From: Euclidia mi
Lineage: Eukaryota; Arthropoda; Insecta; Lepidoptera; Erebidae
DNA: 64,000 nucleotides
Assembly: GCA_944739405.2 (NCBI GenBank)
Contig: OX123183.2
Location: 97,788,729-97,852,728, forward strand
Reading direction: 5' to 3'
Program-made: the position numbers and the translations under genes
In this document: piece after piece, positions 1-10,425 of the stretch
Layout of the letters: every line of letters begins with the position of its first letter
Position numbering within the stretch: position 1 is the first letter of the stretch
Notes under the pieces: generated by a model
What the model was told of the DNA's origin: nothing
Database searches by the model: none
Seen by the model: only the letters and a program-made list of their open reading frames with translations

Positions 1-436
1 TTTCGCGTATCCATATGGATACAAACGACAGAGGGCCGCCGCACGCCCGGCAGCGTGTACGCACGGCACGTTTCCCGCGCTTTCTTCTAGTAATACCGAA
101 ACCACGAAGTTATTGTGCAGTGGATAGATGTTAAACGCACAAAACAAACGAAAACTTGTTGTTTTTTCATTGCCAAAGGAAAAACGATGATTTATGGCGT
201 AAGTTATGAATTATGATATAAGATTTGATATAAGTGGGTACTTATAAAAAATTTCGTCTACAAATTGACACCGTTTAATTTATTTAGAGCAAAGTTAAGA
301 AAGGAAATACTAGGTATGTAAATGTTCGTTAGTTGATACGTTTAGGGTATTCTTATTACTAGAAATAAATATAAATGTTGTTTTTATTAAGTAAAATCTA
401 CTTAATGTCAGAATCTTATGTACGTATTTACTGTAT
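1..436. other. unassigned DNA with GC-rich left edge
   Basis: The first ~130 bases are clearly richer in G+C and CpG (gccgccgcacgcccggcagc) than the AT-rich DNA that follows. This could be the edge of a promoter or a non-coding first exon cut by the window border, but there is no supported ORF, TATA/Inr pair or splice signal. From ~130 to 436 I see nothing recognisable. Confidence 0.3.
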
Positions 437-490
437 TGTCTGGTATTGTGTCCGATAAACGGGAATAGGCAATAGGCCCCTACTACGTAC
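437..490 (+). repeat. SINE-A fragment
   Basis: A short piece matches the middle of the SINE family called SINE-A here (reference copy at 24241-24505): 'caataggc' followed by 'cccctactacgt' corresponds to 'caataggctcgccccctatta'. Head and tail are missing. The match is short, so the assignment is tentative. Confidence 0.35.
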
Positions 491-1406
491 GATTATTATA
501 CTTTTTTTTATATAACATATTGCATACTTATTGGTAATTTTATTAAATATGTTAACAATATATATTCACTGATTCGTGTATACATAGGTAAGTATTAAGC
601 AAATAAAAATATGGTTATTTCGCAACATTCGTTTTATACTACCAAAATCATCTTAAGAACAACCCTAGAGCCTTTGTTCGATGACGCGCTTGTACTTACA
701 GTCACACAATCTGCAATTCTTTGCGTGAGTACTTAGGGTACATTTCTCTTCACTGCGAACAACGGCTATTATTATTAAGATTCTGTAGGTGATTATAGCG
801 TAGGTATTTTCGATTTTGTATGGGAGTGATGTATCTGTTACGAAGTAACTATTTAGTAATCTGTGGTACGGGCTCTCCAAAACGGAGCGAATTTGCAACT
901 TTTATTCACGGGGCGAATTTTAAGGGGCGTATGGACTCGCACCCAAATAGGTAGGCATGTTTTCACTTGCTTTATCAACCAAAGCATAAGCCTTGGCTAC
1001 TCACGCATGAACCAAAAAAGTCCAAACAAAAACTTTTAATTATAAGGTAAACTAATTAAGTCAGCTGCATGTCCCCTAATTTACCCATGACAGACAAAAC
1101 AAACACGCACTTATTGTAAGTTAACCCTTAACGCGGGCGTTTACGTTTAGTTACACGACTACACGTGTTTACTCTGGCCCTTTGTGCCAGCCTAATGAAG
1201 CGAATTTATGTTCCGTCTCATTATAAGTAACAACTTAGTGCATTATACCAACTTATTTCGTCACTGATATATTAGAGAATGTGTTATTTAGATAGCGGTA
1301 CAATCAAAGTGCTTTTTGCTAGATTTCATTAATATTTACCAAAGACAATGGTCCAGCGGTTTTGGTTTAGACAATTAGTAGGTATCTCTTTTTAGGTATT
1401 TCTTTT
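491..1406. other. no recognisable feature
   Basis: AT-rich sequence with only a very short ORF (665-898 on the minus strand) without recognisable motifs. No repeat of the families described elsewhere was seen. Confidence 0.5.
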
Positions 1407-1661
1407 CTGGGCACGAGCCTCGTCTCACTATGAGAAGCGTAAGGCCATCGTAGTCCACACCGCTGGCCAAGTGCGGGTAGGCGTACTTCACATGTCTTTT
1501 GAGAACATTATGGAGAATTCTCTCTCATACAGGTTTCCTTATACTTTGTATCGTCAGTGAAAATTACAATTTAATACGCACTTAAAAAAGTTATTAGTGC
1601 GCGCCGTGGATTAGAACCCGTACCATGCGTAATCTGTCAGTCTCTCGCTGCTATTGCTGCC
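1407..1661 (-). repeat. SINE-B copy (tRNA-derived SINE)
   Basis: Read on the minus strand this is a tRNA-like head (degenerate box B in 'gggttctaatccacggcg'), then 'gtgcgtattaaattgtaatt', a middle with 'cacttggccagcggtgtgga', and a tail with 'gcccag'. The same order occurs in the plus-strand copy at 46034-46280 and minus-strand copies near 20.0 and 61.3 kb. It would have been transcribed by RNA polymerase III from the internal A/B boxes. No TSD was identified. Confidence 0.7.
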
Positions 1662-2030
1662 TTTATTTGCTCGAACACAACTTGTATTTTTTTTATGAAA
1701 AGCAATTAAATTTAATTAGATGAGGTAAATGCCATGGCGTGTCCGTTTAAGCACGTTTGTCATGTGCGTATTAAAAAGATAATTGTCGCTCGCTGTTAGC
1801 AGTAAAAGAGCAAGCATCTTTTACTGTTACGACATAAGGATATGCAAGTCGGAGTTCTCATGTGTTAAGAATGTACCTATGTCAACTAGCTAGTGCTGGC
1901 TCTAAGCTTGTCGTGACCCTCGTATTTCTTAGGTATAACTATAGTGCTTTTTCCTGAACTATTACTCGGCCATTTTTATCGCCAAAATAAAATAAAGAAT
2001 TTTCAATATATAAAAAAATATCCCGATAAG
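1662..2030. other. no recognisable feature
   Basis: AT-rich sequence between two SINE copies; no ORF or repeat I can name. Confidence 0.5.
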
Positions 2031-2140
2031 CGGCAATAGGCTCGCACCTATTACGTGGGATCAAAACACTGGCGAAAAGTGGGCGTGCCTCTGCCTACCC
2101 CTTCGGGGAAACAGGCGTGAGTCTATGTATGTATTATAGT
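2031..2140 (+). repeat. 5'-truncated SINE-A copy
   Basis: It lacks the tRNA-like head and starts near 'cccgataagcggcaatagg'. It keeps the diagnostic 3' part: 'cgaaaagtgggcgtgcctct', then 'gcctaccccttcgggg' and 'acaggcgtgagtctatgtat'. That 3' end is shared with all SINE-A copies and with the LINE remnant at 59680-60062. Confidence 0.75.
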
Positions 2141-4096
2141 ATCGCCACTTTTAAAAATGTGGCTTATACAATTTTAAGTAGGTAAGTTATTAATTTTATA
2201 TTCGTGTGAATTATTGCATGTGTATGAAAGTAAAAACAAAGACAACTTTCACATTAATGTGAAATTATTGCTGTAATTTCTTTCTTTCTAATTTTATTAT
2301 GTAGCAATCTCACATGCTCCTTTAAAATTGAAACAAAAATAATACTGCCTCTTTCACACGTGCATTCTTCGAACGCTAATTAATCTGACAATGAAATTAT
2401 TGCTAAGATAAACACTGAGTACAATTTACTTCTCAGATTTACTACAGGGCACATTGTTATCTAAGGAATGCGAGCATGCACTTTGCGTTATAGCTATATC
2501 TATAAGGCAACTAAGTGCTTCAATCCTTTCTCTATATTCCTAAAACAAGTAATAATATACACTACAGTGTACAATTTATAGGTCAAAAATAGGGCCAAAG
2601 GTGCAATTAAACAAAACATTTTGAAGAATTTCGTAGTAGTAATTGTTATTGGTTGTTACCCGGCAATTCGTGACTGAAGAATCTTAACAATATTATTAAG
2701 GATTCTGCAAAAATAAGAACTAAGTATTTGACATGATTGTAGCTGCACAGCTATAAAAACTTCACTGAGTGACAGAGCCTATAATTTCCTCCAATACATT
2801 TCCCCGTAAGTACGTTAGTTCTCAGTATGTCTATATTCGTACAAGTACGCGCACGCATCCGTTCCCTCGTATATTATATCCTATTGTTTGTTACTAGAGG
2901 TCACCGTTTGACTCGGTAAGGAGAGTCGTGGTATGTCTGTCCGTTTGTTGATGTTTATGCAATTGTTTTATATTTTTGTATTATTCCGGTGAGTGTTCTT
3001 TTACCACGAGCCTTTTACCACATGTCTGGCAGAAAGCAAACGAAACTGTATCTTAATTTATGGATGGCAAGTTTGAAATTGCATTTTAGTCTGGTTGGTT
3101 GTTGGGTCTTTTTGGCTAATATGAAGGTAGTTTTCGGATCCGTGGTATACGAAGTCGCTGTGGGCGGCTCGGTTCTGGACATGCAATATGAATTGTACGG
3201 CTAGTGCCGTCCTCTCAGGTGATGTCGATGTAGCCACGTTACTCGCCGTACTCCTATTCATATATCATAATTTTCTTGTGGGAATTGTTTTGCTACTTAC
3301 AGGATGCGAAGCATTGTTTAGAAATACTATAAAGATTTTACAGCAGGTTGCTATTGTGGTATTATATTTGAATGGCAGGATTTATGTACAGAATGATGCT
3401 TTTGACTGGAATATGAGATGCCTGTATTATCTTCTTCGAAGAATTACTCTGCGGTAATATAGGGTTTGGCTTTTAGTGTAATTGGGAGCGGCGAAAATAT
3501 GTTTTGCTCACTCTTGATTTACACTTGCTTCTTGTTATTATACCTAGTCTTACGTAATAAAATGATGTACTAAAAGTAATAACTGTATTACGATATTTCA
3601 TGATACTGATTCCTTATGGTTGTATTATGTTACCTCACCGATCATGTGAAATAAGTTTATATGCAGTAGTAGCCATATTTATACTTGCAAGACTTTCCTG
3701 CATAGAAGTTTGACTTCTGATGGATCGAAGCTACAAAAATGATGATATTATAAGTGATTTTTAAACATAACATTTGAAAAGCGACGAGTTCAAGAAATGA
3801 TAGACAGACACCATAATCACTTCGTGCGATTCTTAAAAGATTCATGAAATGGGTTACACGGGTAAATAATAAGAAGTATTTCAAGACATGACCTAAACAT
3901 GCCTTCATACGTCTTAAGTATCGAACTTAAACTGAACCCAAATACCTCTTTAGTAGACATATACATGGCGTAAAATATGCATTGAATAGTTAACGCGCAC
4001 TACGCATTTCAAGCTTAAAACCGGCATACCTATTCCAAAGCAGAGACAAAACAATCCTCTTAAAATATGACTAATCTCAAAGGGAACTTTAAAACT
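2141..4096. other. unassigned DNA with small ORFs of unknown status
   Basis: About 2 kb with no repeat family I recognise. At 2989-3457 two overlapping short plus-strand frames (71 and 89 codons) are open, with hydrophobic stretches but no recognisable domain, and the minus strand is also open over part of it (3058-3261), which argues that these are chance frames. 3460-4096 shows nothing. Confidence 0.4.
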
Positions 4097-4621
4097 ATAA
4101 AAATTGGGCAAGTGCGAGTCGGACTCGCGCACGAAGGGTTCCGTACCATCATGTATAAAAGAAAATCACGTTCGTTGTATGTATACTTAAATACTTTATA
4201 AGTTTCTACCTGTTTATTAAGATCGAGTAACAAATTGCTTAAAAATTACGTTTGTTGTATGGGAGCCCCCTTTATTATTTACTTTTTTTAAATTTAATTT
4301 GAAAGGTAATACACAACTACATATTCTGTAAAAATTTAAAGCGTCTACCTGTTACAGTTAGTAATTTTGAGCAAAAAATACGAAAAAAAACACGTTTTTT
4401 GTATGGGACCCCTCCTTAATATTTTCATTTTTTTTATTTTTAGTATTTGTTGTTATAGCGGCAACCGAAATACATAATTTGTGAAAATTTCAGCTTTCTA
4501 GCTATTATGGTTTATGAGATACAGCCTGGTGACAGGCAGACAGACAGACAGACAGACAGACAGACAGCGGAGGCTTAGTAATAGGGTTCCGTTTTTTACC
4601 TTTTAGGTACGGAACCCTAAA
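4097..4621 (+). repeat. lepidopteran interspersed repeat with GTTCCGTACC termini and CAGA microsatellite
   Basis: The element begins near 'gggcaagtgcgagtcggact' and soon shows 'gggttccgtacc'; it ends with 'ggtacggaaccctaaaaa', so its ends form a short inverted repeat. A (CAGA)n tract lies at about 4534-4567, followed by 'gcggaggcttagtaataggg'. Inside are three related 'cgttcgttgtatg'-like blocks (about 4168, 4246, 4391), suggesting internal degenerate tandem units. From memory this is a very widespread lepidopteran repeat type carrying a microsatellite near its 3' end. No coding capacity; class uncertain. Confidence 0.75.
4534..4567 (+). repeat. (CAGA)n microsatellite
   Basis: An uninterrupted run of CAGA units sits inside the interspersed repeat, just upstream of its 'gcggagg' motif. 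Many dispersed copies carrying the same microsatellite would make locus-specific flanks hard to find. Confidence 0.95.
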
Positions 4622-6337
4622 AACTAACATCCCATATTGGTCAACTTACTACAAATTGAAAATGACAAACTTAATTAAAGGGACAACTTCCGGAACACCT
4701 TCAGATAGCTGATATTCCATTAGCAATGATAACAGTGACATACATAAGGCGTATCTGTACCCCTAGTAAGGGCGACCATAATGTACCATATGATCATAAC
4801 AGGATTTGATTCACATTTGCACAACCCAATTTCGTCCGTAACATAATATTCGGTGTTTTGCTACAGTAGTAAAAAGCTGTGCGGCGCAGTTTTCTATTTG
4901 AGTTGTATGTACGTTTACCTTTATAAAATACTACTCACTACGTATTCATTATATCCTGTACGGTGAGAGATTTTTGACTCTAAAACATTTAAAAACAACA
5001 ATTTATAGATCTCAGTAATGATTGTCCCGTGTGGAGAACGAATAAGCGCCTTACCAAGTGGCTGATAATACCTCTGCACCTTCCGTGACATCGTTTTGAG
5101 GCTTCGCCTCACTTAAAGTAAAACCATATAATCTCTTATACCTGTTATGAGCAAAATACACCGGCACTATAATAAAACGCAGCTAAAAAAAATTGCTGGT
5201 GAAATTTATGCTACTTGCAAGTGTCATGGCAGAGTTGTTGGATAAGTGAATAAGGAAACAGAAACTGAAAAAAAATAGTGCTGACCACCTTATTATATTA
5301 ATTAGGTACCAACATCTGTTTGCTTTTTGGCTCTAGGTATAATCATTGTGTTATAAATAAGAGTATTGCGTGAGAATCTGAATTTGATTAATGTATCAAG
5401 TAGAACCGTATATAGACTATATGAGCTCATCCTTTATTATAACAAAACTAAACAAAACGTTATTCAGTGTTATCAACATTACATACAATACCGAGCCTGC
5501 CTTCTAATTACTGTTAATGCTGAACTAGACGGTTTGAAACCTAAAACAAACTCGTCAACAATATCCTAATTTATACCTACAGCGTTACATAAATCGGGCG
5601 TTCATTTAAATTAACCTATTAAGTAATGGCAGTAATGGTCTGCTTCTAAACTTTGCCTGTTTCCTGCAAATTTCTAATTTGTGAGTGTTAGTGAAACTCA
5701 CGATTTGTGTTCTTACTTCTGGTCTCTAGTACTCGAAGGTTTTTATCTAATCTTGGAGGTTATTTTTCATGACTAATTGCTTTTTCGCCACCTACAGCCA
5801 TGGTTCCGCGTCTGGCAAAATGTCTCTGTGCTTGTTATAATTTAATAAGAAAGATATCTTAAATAGTTGTTGTTACTCACTTGAATAAGGTACCACCAAT
5901 TGAATGTTAAAGAATGAATTATTTGATACTTAAAATGGCTGCACGATTCTTTTTAATTTGAAAATGTTGCAAGTATTTTGGTTGTTTCATGATTTATTTA
6001 GGTAACTGTTTATTTTGATTTGATAGCATATTAGCTTTTTTTCAGAAAAATATGCTGTTCCCGCGTCTAATCTGGAAAAAGTAAATCCCTATGAAGTCTT
6101 ATAAGCTTGATTTGTCATTAAATATGGCGTCGTGATTGATGCTTGCAAACACTGCAATTAGTGTAATGGGCATGGGTTTGATCCACAAATGGGCCAACTT
6201 TGTGTTTGTCCAATAGTTTAATATTTGTGAATTCCGCCGCGATACAGGAATAATTCTTGTGCAGGTGTAGCTCTTTCTGATGAAAGGAGAACGTAAAGAC
6301 AAATGCAAATATAAAGTTAAATAATATGTAAATGATC
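4622..6337. other. no recognisable feature
   Basis: AT-rich DNA with only short chance ORFs (4921-5112 minus, 5366-5569 plus). No repeat family or motif was recognised. Confidence 0.5.
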
Positions 6338-6565
6338 CGTGTGTTGACGGATTAAGAATACGGAATGTCACCACCCCATATCATCCTATGGCTGTCGTAA
6401 GAGCCGACAGAGGGAGCATATTATGCAAAGAACAACACTGTAAGAGAAGGAAAACTTGATACAAAACCTATACCAACCCGTTTGGCCAGCGTGGTATAGT
6501 AGGCCAATTCCTCCTTTCAAAGGAGAGGCCTAGTCCAGCAGTGGACTGTTAAAGGCTGATGATGA
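6338..6565 (+). repeat. repeat family F, copy 1
   Basis: It starts near 'gacggattaagaatacgga', contains 'caccaccccatatcatcc' and 'ctgtcgtaagagccgacaga', then 'gtttggccagcgtggtatag' and ends 'agtccagcagtggactg' followed by 'ggctgatgatga'. The same order is found at 23410-23595 and at 59575-60195, where a LINE splits it. The ending is common among lepidopteran SINE or LINE 3' ends; class not determined. Confidence 0.65.
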
Positions 6566-7022
6566 AATATGTAAATAAATACAATATTATTATGGAGTAC
6601 TATCTAGATTATGGCCACCATAGTGATACTCGAATGTTTAATGGTTTTGTCTCAGCGTTGGCGCCAAATTGTTTAGACTATTTATCAGTGCAAACTGACC
6701 GCCTCGTTGCTTTGTTGCATTACAATTCATTTTGCGGTTGTTCTAGCCTCTAATATCACGCAACGACTATGGTTCTGATGAATAGTGACAGCTTTACATT
6801 GAACGCTCCGTTTTAATTAAAACTTATATAGACATGAAAAAATTGCTTGCACTGAGGGCTTTAAAATGGTGAACAATAGATTAGAAACTATATGAGGCCG
6901 AATTCGTGTAAAGTCCTAGGCAAATATAACATTATTCAAAACTATGAGATGTTGAATAGCGCTTTCTTTTTAGTAAAATAAAAATTGGCGGCAGATGCGG
7001 ATTGGTTCTTCTCCTTCGGACT
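6566..7022. other. no recognisable feature
   Basis: AT-rich sequence; one 64-codon chance ORF without motif. Confidence 0.5.
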
Positions 7023-7098
7023 TCATCATCATCATTGTCATTCGCCTGCAAGATATAGTGTCATCATCATCATTGTCATTCGCCTGCAAGATATAGTG
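7023..7098 (+). repeat. perfect 38-bp tandem duplication
   Basis: Two identical 38-bp units (7023-7060 and 7061-7098), each beginning 'tcatcatcatcattgtcatt' and ending 'agatatagtg'. Perfect identity suggests a recent replication slip or unequal exchange. Confidence 0.95.
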
Positions 7099-7330
7099 TC
7101 AAGGGCTCAAGTAAAGCAACATTTTATCCAACTAGATTTAAATCTGGCTTTCCCGTTAGTTGTCAATTACCATCTGTGTAGTAAGATAGCTACAATAACT
7201 CTCAATCAGACATGATCTTTTTCAATGTATAATGGCACATGTTTCGAGGATATAAACGTTTTGAATTTGACAGGCAATCGTCACCAAAAGAATGTATCCA
7301 GCATACAGGACGATGCAAAATGGACGATGT

Positions 7331-7371
7331 AAATGTATTTTATCGAACTAATAGTTCGATAAAATACATTT
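7331..7371. repeat. perfect palindrome, 20-bp arms
   Basis: The left arm 'aaatgtattttatcgaacta' (7331-7350) is followed by a single A and its exact reverse complement (7352-7371). A stem this long with a 1-nt spacer is unusual outside mobile-element ends. No flanking TSD was seen. Confidence 0.95.
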
Positions 7372-7687
7372 GACCCAAGTCCTGATACTTACAAATTCGT
7401 CTGATTACATCACAAATCTCATCAGATATATTAAGGTACACCATCGTATATTAGGTTTAACACTGTTGCACAGTCGCTTTATTGCGTTTTGGTCTAGCTA
7501 AAGCCTTAATGCCCTTATATTGCTGGCAATTAAACAACATTGACGCAGATATATAAGGAATAATACCTAGGTGTTGAGATCGATAAGGTTAAAGTTCAAA
7601 CGCCCTCAGATTGAATTATCGTAATAAATTATTATGTCAATAAAATTCTATTAAGTGCGAATATGGTGCACAAGAATATACTAGATT
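7372..7687. other. no recognisable feature
   Basis: AT-rich spacer between the palindrome and the SINE at 7703. Confidence 0.5.
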
Positions 7688-7702
7688 ATAGGAGAAGTCC
7701 TA

Positions 7703-8074
7703 TAATCTAGCGATAGCCGAGTGGATATACCAACAGACTGCCATGCAGAGGGTATCAGGTTCGAATCCACGGCGCGCACCAATGACTTTTCGGAGTTATG
7801 TGCGTATTGAATTGTTAATTATCGCTTGTCCCGTGCCTCGGAGAGCACGTTAAGCCGTCGGTCCCGGTTGTCATGAAGATCTTTGACAGTCGTTACAGGG
7901 TGTCAGTACCTTCTAAACAAACTGACACTAGTCTAAACCATGGAATATCGCTATCCCTTCGGGTTGCGGAGGTCAGACAGGCAGTCGCTCCGTGGAAAAG
8001 CTAATATTCAGCCAAATCCGGTTAGACTAGAAAAGCGGACCCCAGATTGAAACTGGGATAACGCTAAGAGAAAG
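7703..8074 (+). repeat. SINE-C copy (tRNA-derived) with 15-bp target-site duplication
   Basis: The head carries a box-A-like 'gcgatagccgagtgg' and box B 'ggttcgaatcc'. The body shows 'gcacgttaagccgtcggtcc', 'atgaagatctttgacagtcg', 'gaggtcagacaggcagtcgc' and 'tccggttagactagaaa', known to me as a common lepidopteran SINE body. 'ataggagaagtccta' is duplicated exactly at 7688-7702 and 8075-8089, so both ends are defined. It shares the head with SINE-B but has a different middle and tail. Confidence 0.88.
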
Positions 8075-8089
8075 ATAGGAGAAGTCCTA

Positions 8090-8429
8090 CATTTGTTTCA
8101 GTCGGTGTAAGTGATAAACTTCTGAAGACTGGTGGTTACTGAATTAGTTGTTTATTAAAATTTATTATGAGTATTTTAAAAAAACGTTAGATGCAATAAG
8201 AATTATGAGTGGCAGCGATAGGCTAGTGGGGACAAATCCACAACAGACATCACTGTCTTTTCGGGGTTAGGTGCATTTTGAATAGTCAATTATTGCTTTG
8301 TTTTTGCCTCAGCTGAAGAAATAATAAAGAAAATTAAATTTATTCGATCTCTTCAAAATGTATTGAGATCCTTTTAGACGACGCAATACAAGACAACCTT
8401 TAAGAGGTCTAACCTAGATGCCTATATCT
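8090..8429 (+). other. AT-rich spacer holding a SINE head fragment
   Basis: About 8214-8300 repeats the SINE-B/C head without its box B: 'gcgataggctagtgggga', then 'gacttttcggggtt'-like sequence and 'gaatagtcaattattgc'. The rest is AT-rich with no feature. Confidence 0.45.
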
Positions 8430-8442
8430 AAGTTAGTATAAG
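8430..8442 (+). repeat. 13-bp direct repeat, left copy
   Basis: 'aagttagtataag' occurs here, again at 9040-9052 and at 9655-9667, bounding each of the two GC-rich units. It is the likely target-site duplication or junction sequence. Confidence 0.9.
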
Positions 8443-9039
8443 ACTTATTTTTTGTTTTACGAGGTGGAAAATCCCTTCGGATCTCTGACTCTTGGGGGAA
8501 ATGAGAGCCGGAGTATGTGGTGTTTCCACTAAAAACCACCTCGACTTTCTCATGTACCCGTGTGTCGAAGGGTAGGGCATCGCCGAAGCATTCGTCGCCA
8601 CCCTCCGACGGGCATTGGCCCGCCAGATGGTTAGGCGGGCCCCGAACAAAACCCCCTTGGTGGCGGATTAAGGTGTTGGGCTCCACCTCCAAAACACCCA
8701 GCGGCCGCAGACGATAGGGAGGACGGCAACGGAACACCGCATCTCCTCTTCCTCTGCGGCCCCACCGCGACGCATCGAATGGTGCGCCCCCATTTGGTCG
8801 CGGGAGATAGGGCGCGCGGCAACGCAACACCGACACGCCTCTCCTCCCGCGACCGCACCCGACTGCGAGGGACAGACAGAACTGTCCCCCGCACCCGCAC
8901 CGTTGGACGCATCCTGCGCAGGCCCCTCCAAGCCCACTCGGAGCGTCCCCTCCTGGATCCCTCTTAGCTTCACCGCGGGTGACCAATCCACGGTTACTGA
9001 GCCCTCCCACCACGACAAGGTGGAGATCCCACGGGGGGG
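8443..9039 (-). mobile_element. GC-rich repeat unit 1 (probable retroelement piece with A-rich end)
   Basis: 597 bp, far richer in G+C than its surroundings. Read on the minus strand it starts 'tcccccccgtgggatctcca', runs through a GC-rich body and ends in an A-rich tail just before the 13-mer, like the 3' end of a poly(A)-type retroelement. Its final ~170 bp resemble the fragment at 21529-21613. The other ~420 bp nearly match unit 2, with about a dozen differences. A 199-codon minus-strand frame (8414-9013) is open, but several other frames on both strands are open too, as expected from base composition, so I do not call a gene. I think it is a piece of a non-LTR element; the family is unknown to me. 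Confidence 0.6.
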
Positions 9040-9052
9040 AAGTTAGTATAAG
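9040..9052 (+). repeat. 13-bp direct repeat, middle copy
   Basis: The same 13-mer as at 8430 and 9655, at the junction between the two GC-rich units. Confidence 0.9.
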
Positions 9053-9654
9053 CCTTTTTTTTTTTTGGTTTCGGGTTGGAAAATCCTCATGGAGTCCCTC
9101 CGCCCTGGGGGATGGACGAAGGGGACTGTCAGACTCTTACTGACTAAAAACCAACCCGTGTGCCTCATGTACCCGTGTGTCGGAGGGTCGGGTTTCGCCC
9201 AAGCATACGTCGCAACCCCCCGACGGGTATCGGCCCGCCAGATGGTCAGGCGGGCCCCGAACAAAACCCCCTTGGCGGCGGATTAAGGTGTTGGGCTCCG
9301 CCGCCAAAACACCCAGCGGCCGCAGAGGATAGGGAGGACGGCAACGCAACACCGCATCTCCTCTTCCTCTGCGGCCCCACCGCGACGCATCGAATGGTGC
9401 GCCCCCATTTGGTCGCGGGAGATAGGGCGCGCGGCAACGCAACACCAACACGCCTCTCCTCCCGCGACCGCACCCGACTGCGAGGGACAGACAGAACTGT
9501 CCCCCGCACCCGCACCGTTGGACGCATCCTGCGCAGGCCCCGTCAAGCCCACGCGGAGCGTCCCCTCCTGGATCCCTCTTAGCTTCACCGCGGGTCACCA
9601 ATCCACGGTTACTGAGCCCCCCCACCACGACAAGGTGGAGATCCCACGGGGGGG
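9053..9654 (-). mobile_element. GC-rich repeat unit 2 with a different A-rich 3' module
   Basis: 602 bp. The part from about 9236 to 9654 is almost identical to 8621-9039 of unit 1. The ~180 bp next to the A-rich end (9053-9235) differ strongly from unit 1: 'catggagtccctccgccctg' and 'gactgtcagactcttactga' replace the unit-1 sequence, although a 'catgtacccgtgtgtcg' block is kept. The 163-codon minus-strand frame (9137-9628) is similar to the unit-1 frame where the DNA is similar. The pair therefore looks like two subfamily variants with a shared 5' body rather than a simple tandem duplication. Confidence 0.6.
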
Positions 9655-9667
9655 AAGTTAGTATAAG
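9655..9667 (+). repeat. 13-bp direct repeat, right copy
   Basis: Third exact copy of 'aagttagtataag', closing the dimer. Confidence 0.9.
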
Positions 9668-9742
9668 ATCTAGATCTAAGAGGTATACGCGGATTTTATG
9701 TCCGTAGCTACTACTTGAGCCGGTGCTGACAGGGAACCGGTC

Positions 9743-10068
9743 TTTTTTTTATAGTAATAGGCGGCAAACGAGCAGACGGATCGCCTGATGGTAAGCAATT
9801 ACCGCCGCCCATGGACACAAGCAACACTACAGGAGTCACAAGTGCGGTGCCGCCCCTTGGGGTTGGGAAAAGGGATAGGATGAGGAGTGGGATGAGGGAG
9901 AAGGAATAAGGGATAGGGCCTCCGAGTCGGCACTCTCACTCACCGAACGAAACGCAGCAGTTTAGGTACTGTTACTTTACGTCGATTTTCTGTGAGAGGG
10001 TAGTACTTCCCCGGTCGAGCCGGCCCATTCATGCTGAAATCAGCAAGGCTCTACTATACCTAAAAAAA
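9743..10068 (-). repeat. poly(A)-tailed short repeat M, copy 1 (Metulj-like?)
   Basis: Minus-strand reading: 'tgggccggctcgaccgggga', 'agtactaccctctcacag', 'cggtgagtgagagtgcc', 'tccatgggcggcggtaattg', 'cgtctgctcgtttgccgcct', then a short A tail. A second copy lies at 10426-10740, a third at 17462-17770 in the other orientation, and a worn one at 16845-17035. The core is very common in moth and butterfly genomes and resembles what has been called Metulj in Heliconius; that name is from memory and tentative. Confidence 0.75.
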
Positions 10069-10351
10069 ATCCTTGTCATCATATATGTTGAAGCGTAAGC
10101 AATCATATAATGGTAAAATATAATGTCAAATATGTCAAGAAAAAATGATGTTTCTACACCACATTTATCCCCGAACCCGCTGCTGATAAGATTCTATTTG
10201 CTGATAGAATCATTTGTAACAATGTAAGTACTTTATCAGATAAATATAACTCGTAAGACTTCAATATATGTATTTCTAATATTCATAATACTAAACGCAT
10301 TAAGCTTTGTCTTCAAGCTTTTAAAATGGTTATAAACATTATAATAATATA

Positions 10352-10425
10352 TAGGATAGCTCAGTGGAGAGATTAATAGACAGCTACACAGAGGGTATCG
10401 GGTTCAAACCCACACCTCACACATT
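10352..10425 (+). repeat. SINE-B head, left part of a split SINE
   Basis: tRNA-like head 'gatagctcagtggagagatt' with box B 'gggttcaaaccc'. Directly after it the M repeat (10426-10740) interrupts the copy; the SINE continues at 10741 with 'tgtgttcaattgtttattat', the equivalent of 'gtattgaattgttaattat' in intact copies. Confidence 0.65.

Noticed and set aside
2989..3457. Small membrane-protein gene from two overlapping ORFs
   Set aside because: Different frames, open antisense frame, no conserved motif, and AT-rich DNA commonly yields hydrophobic frames.
8414..9628. Minus-strand ORFs of 199 and 163 codons (and overlapping ones) as a pair of paralogous host genes
   Set aside because: They lie within the GC-rich repeat units, several frames on both strands are open at once, and similarity follows the DNA repeat rather than codon-level constraint.
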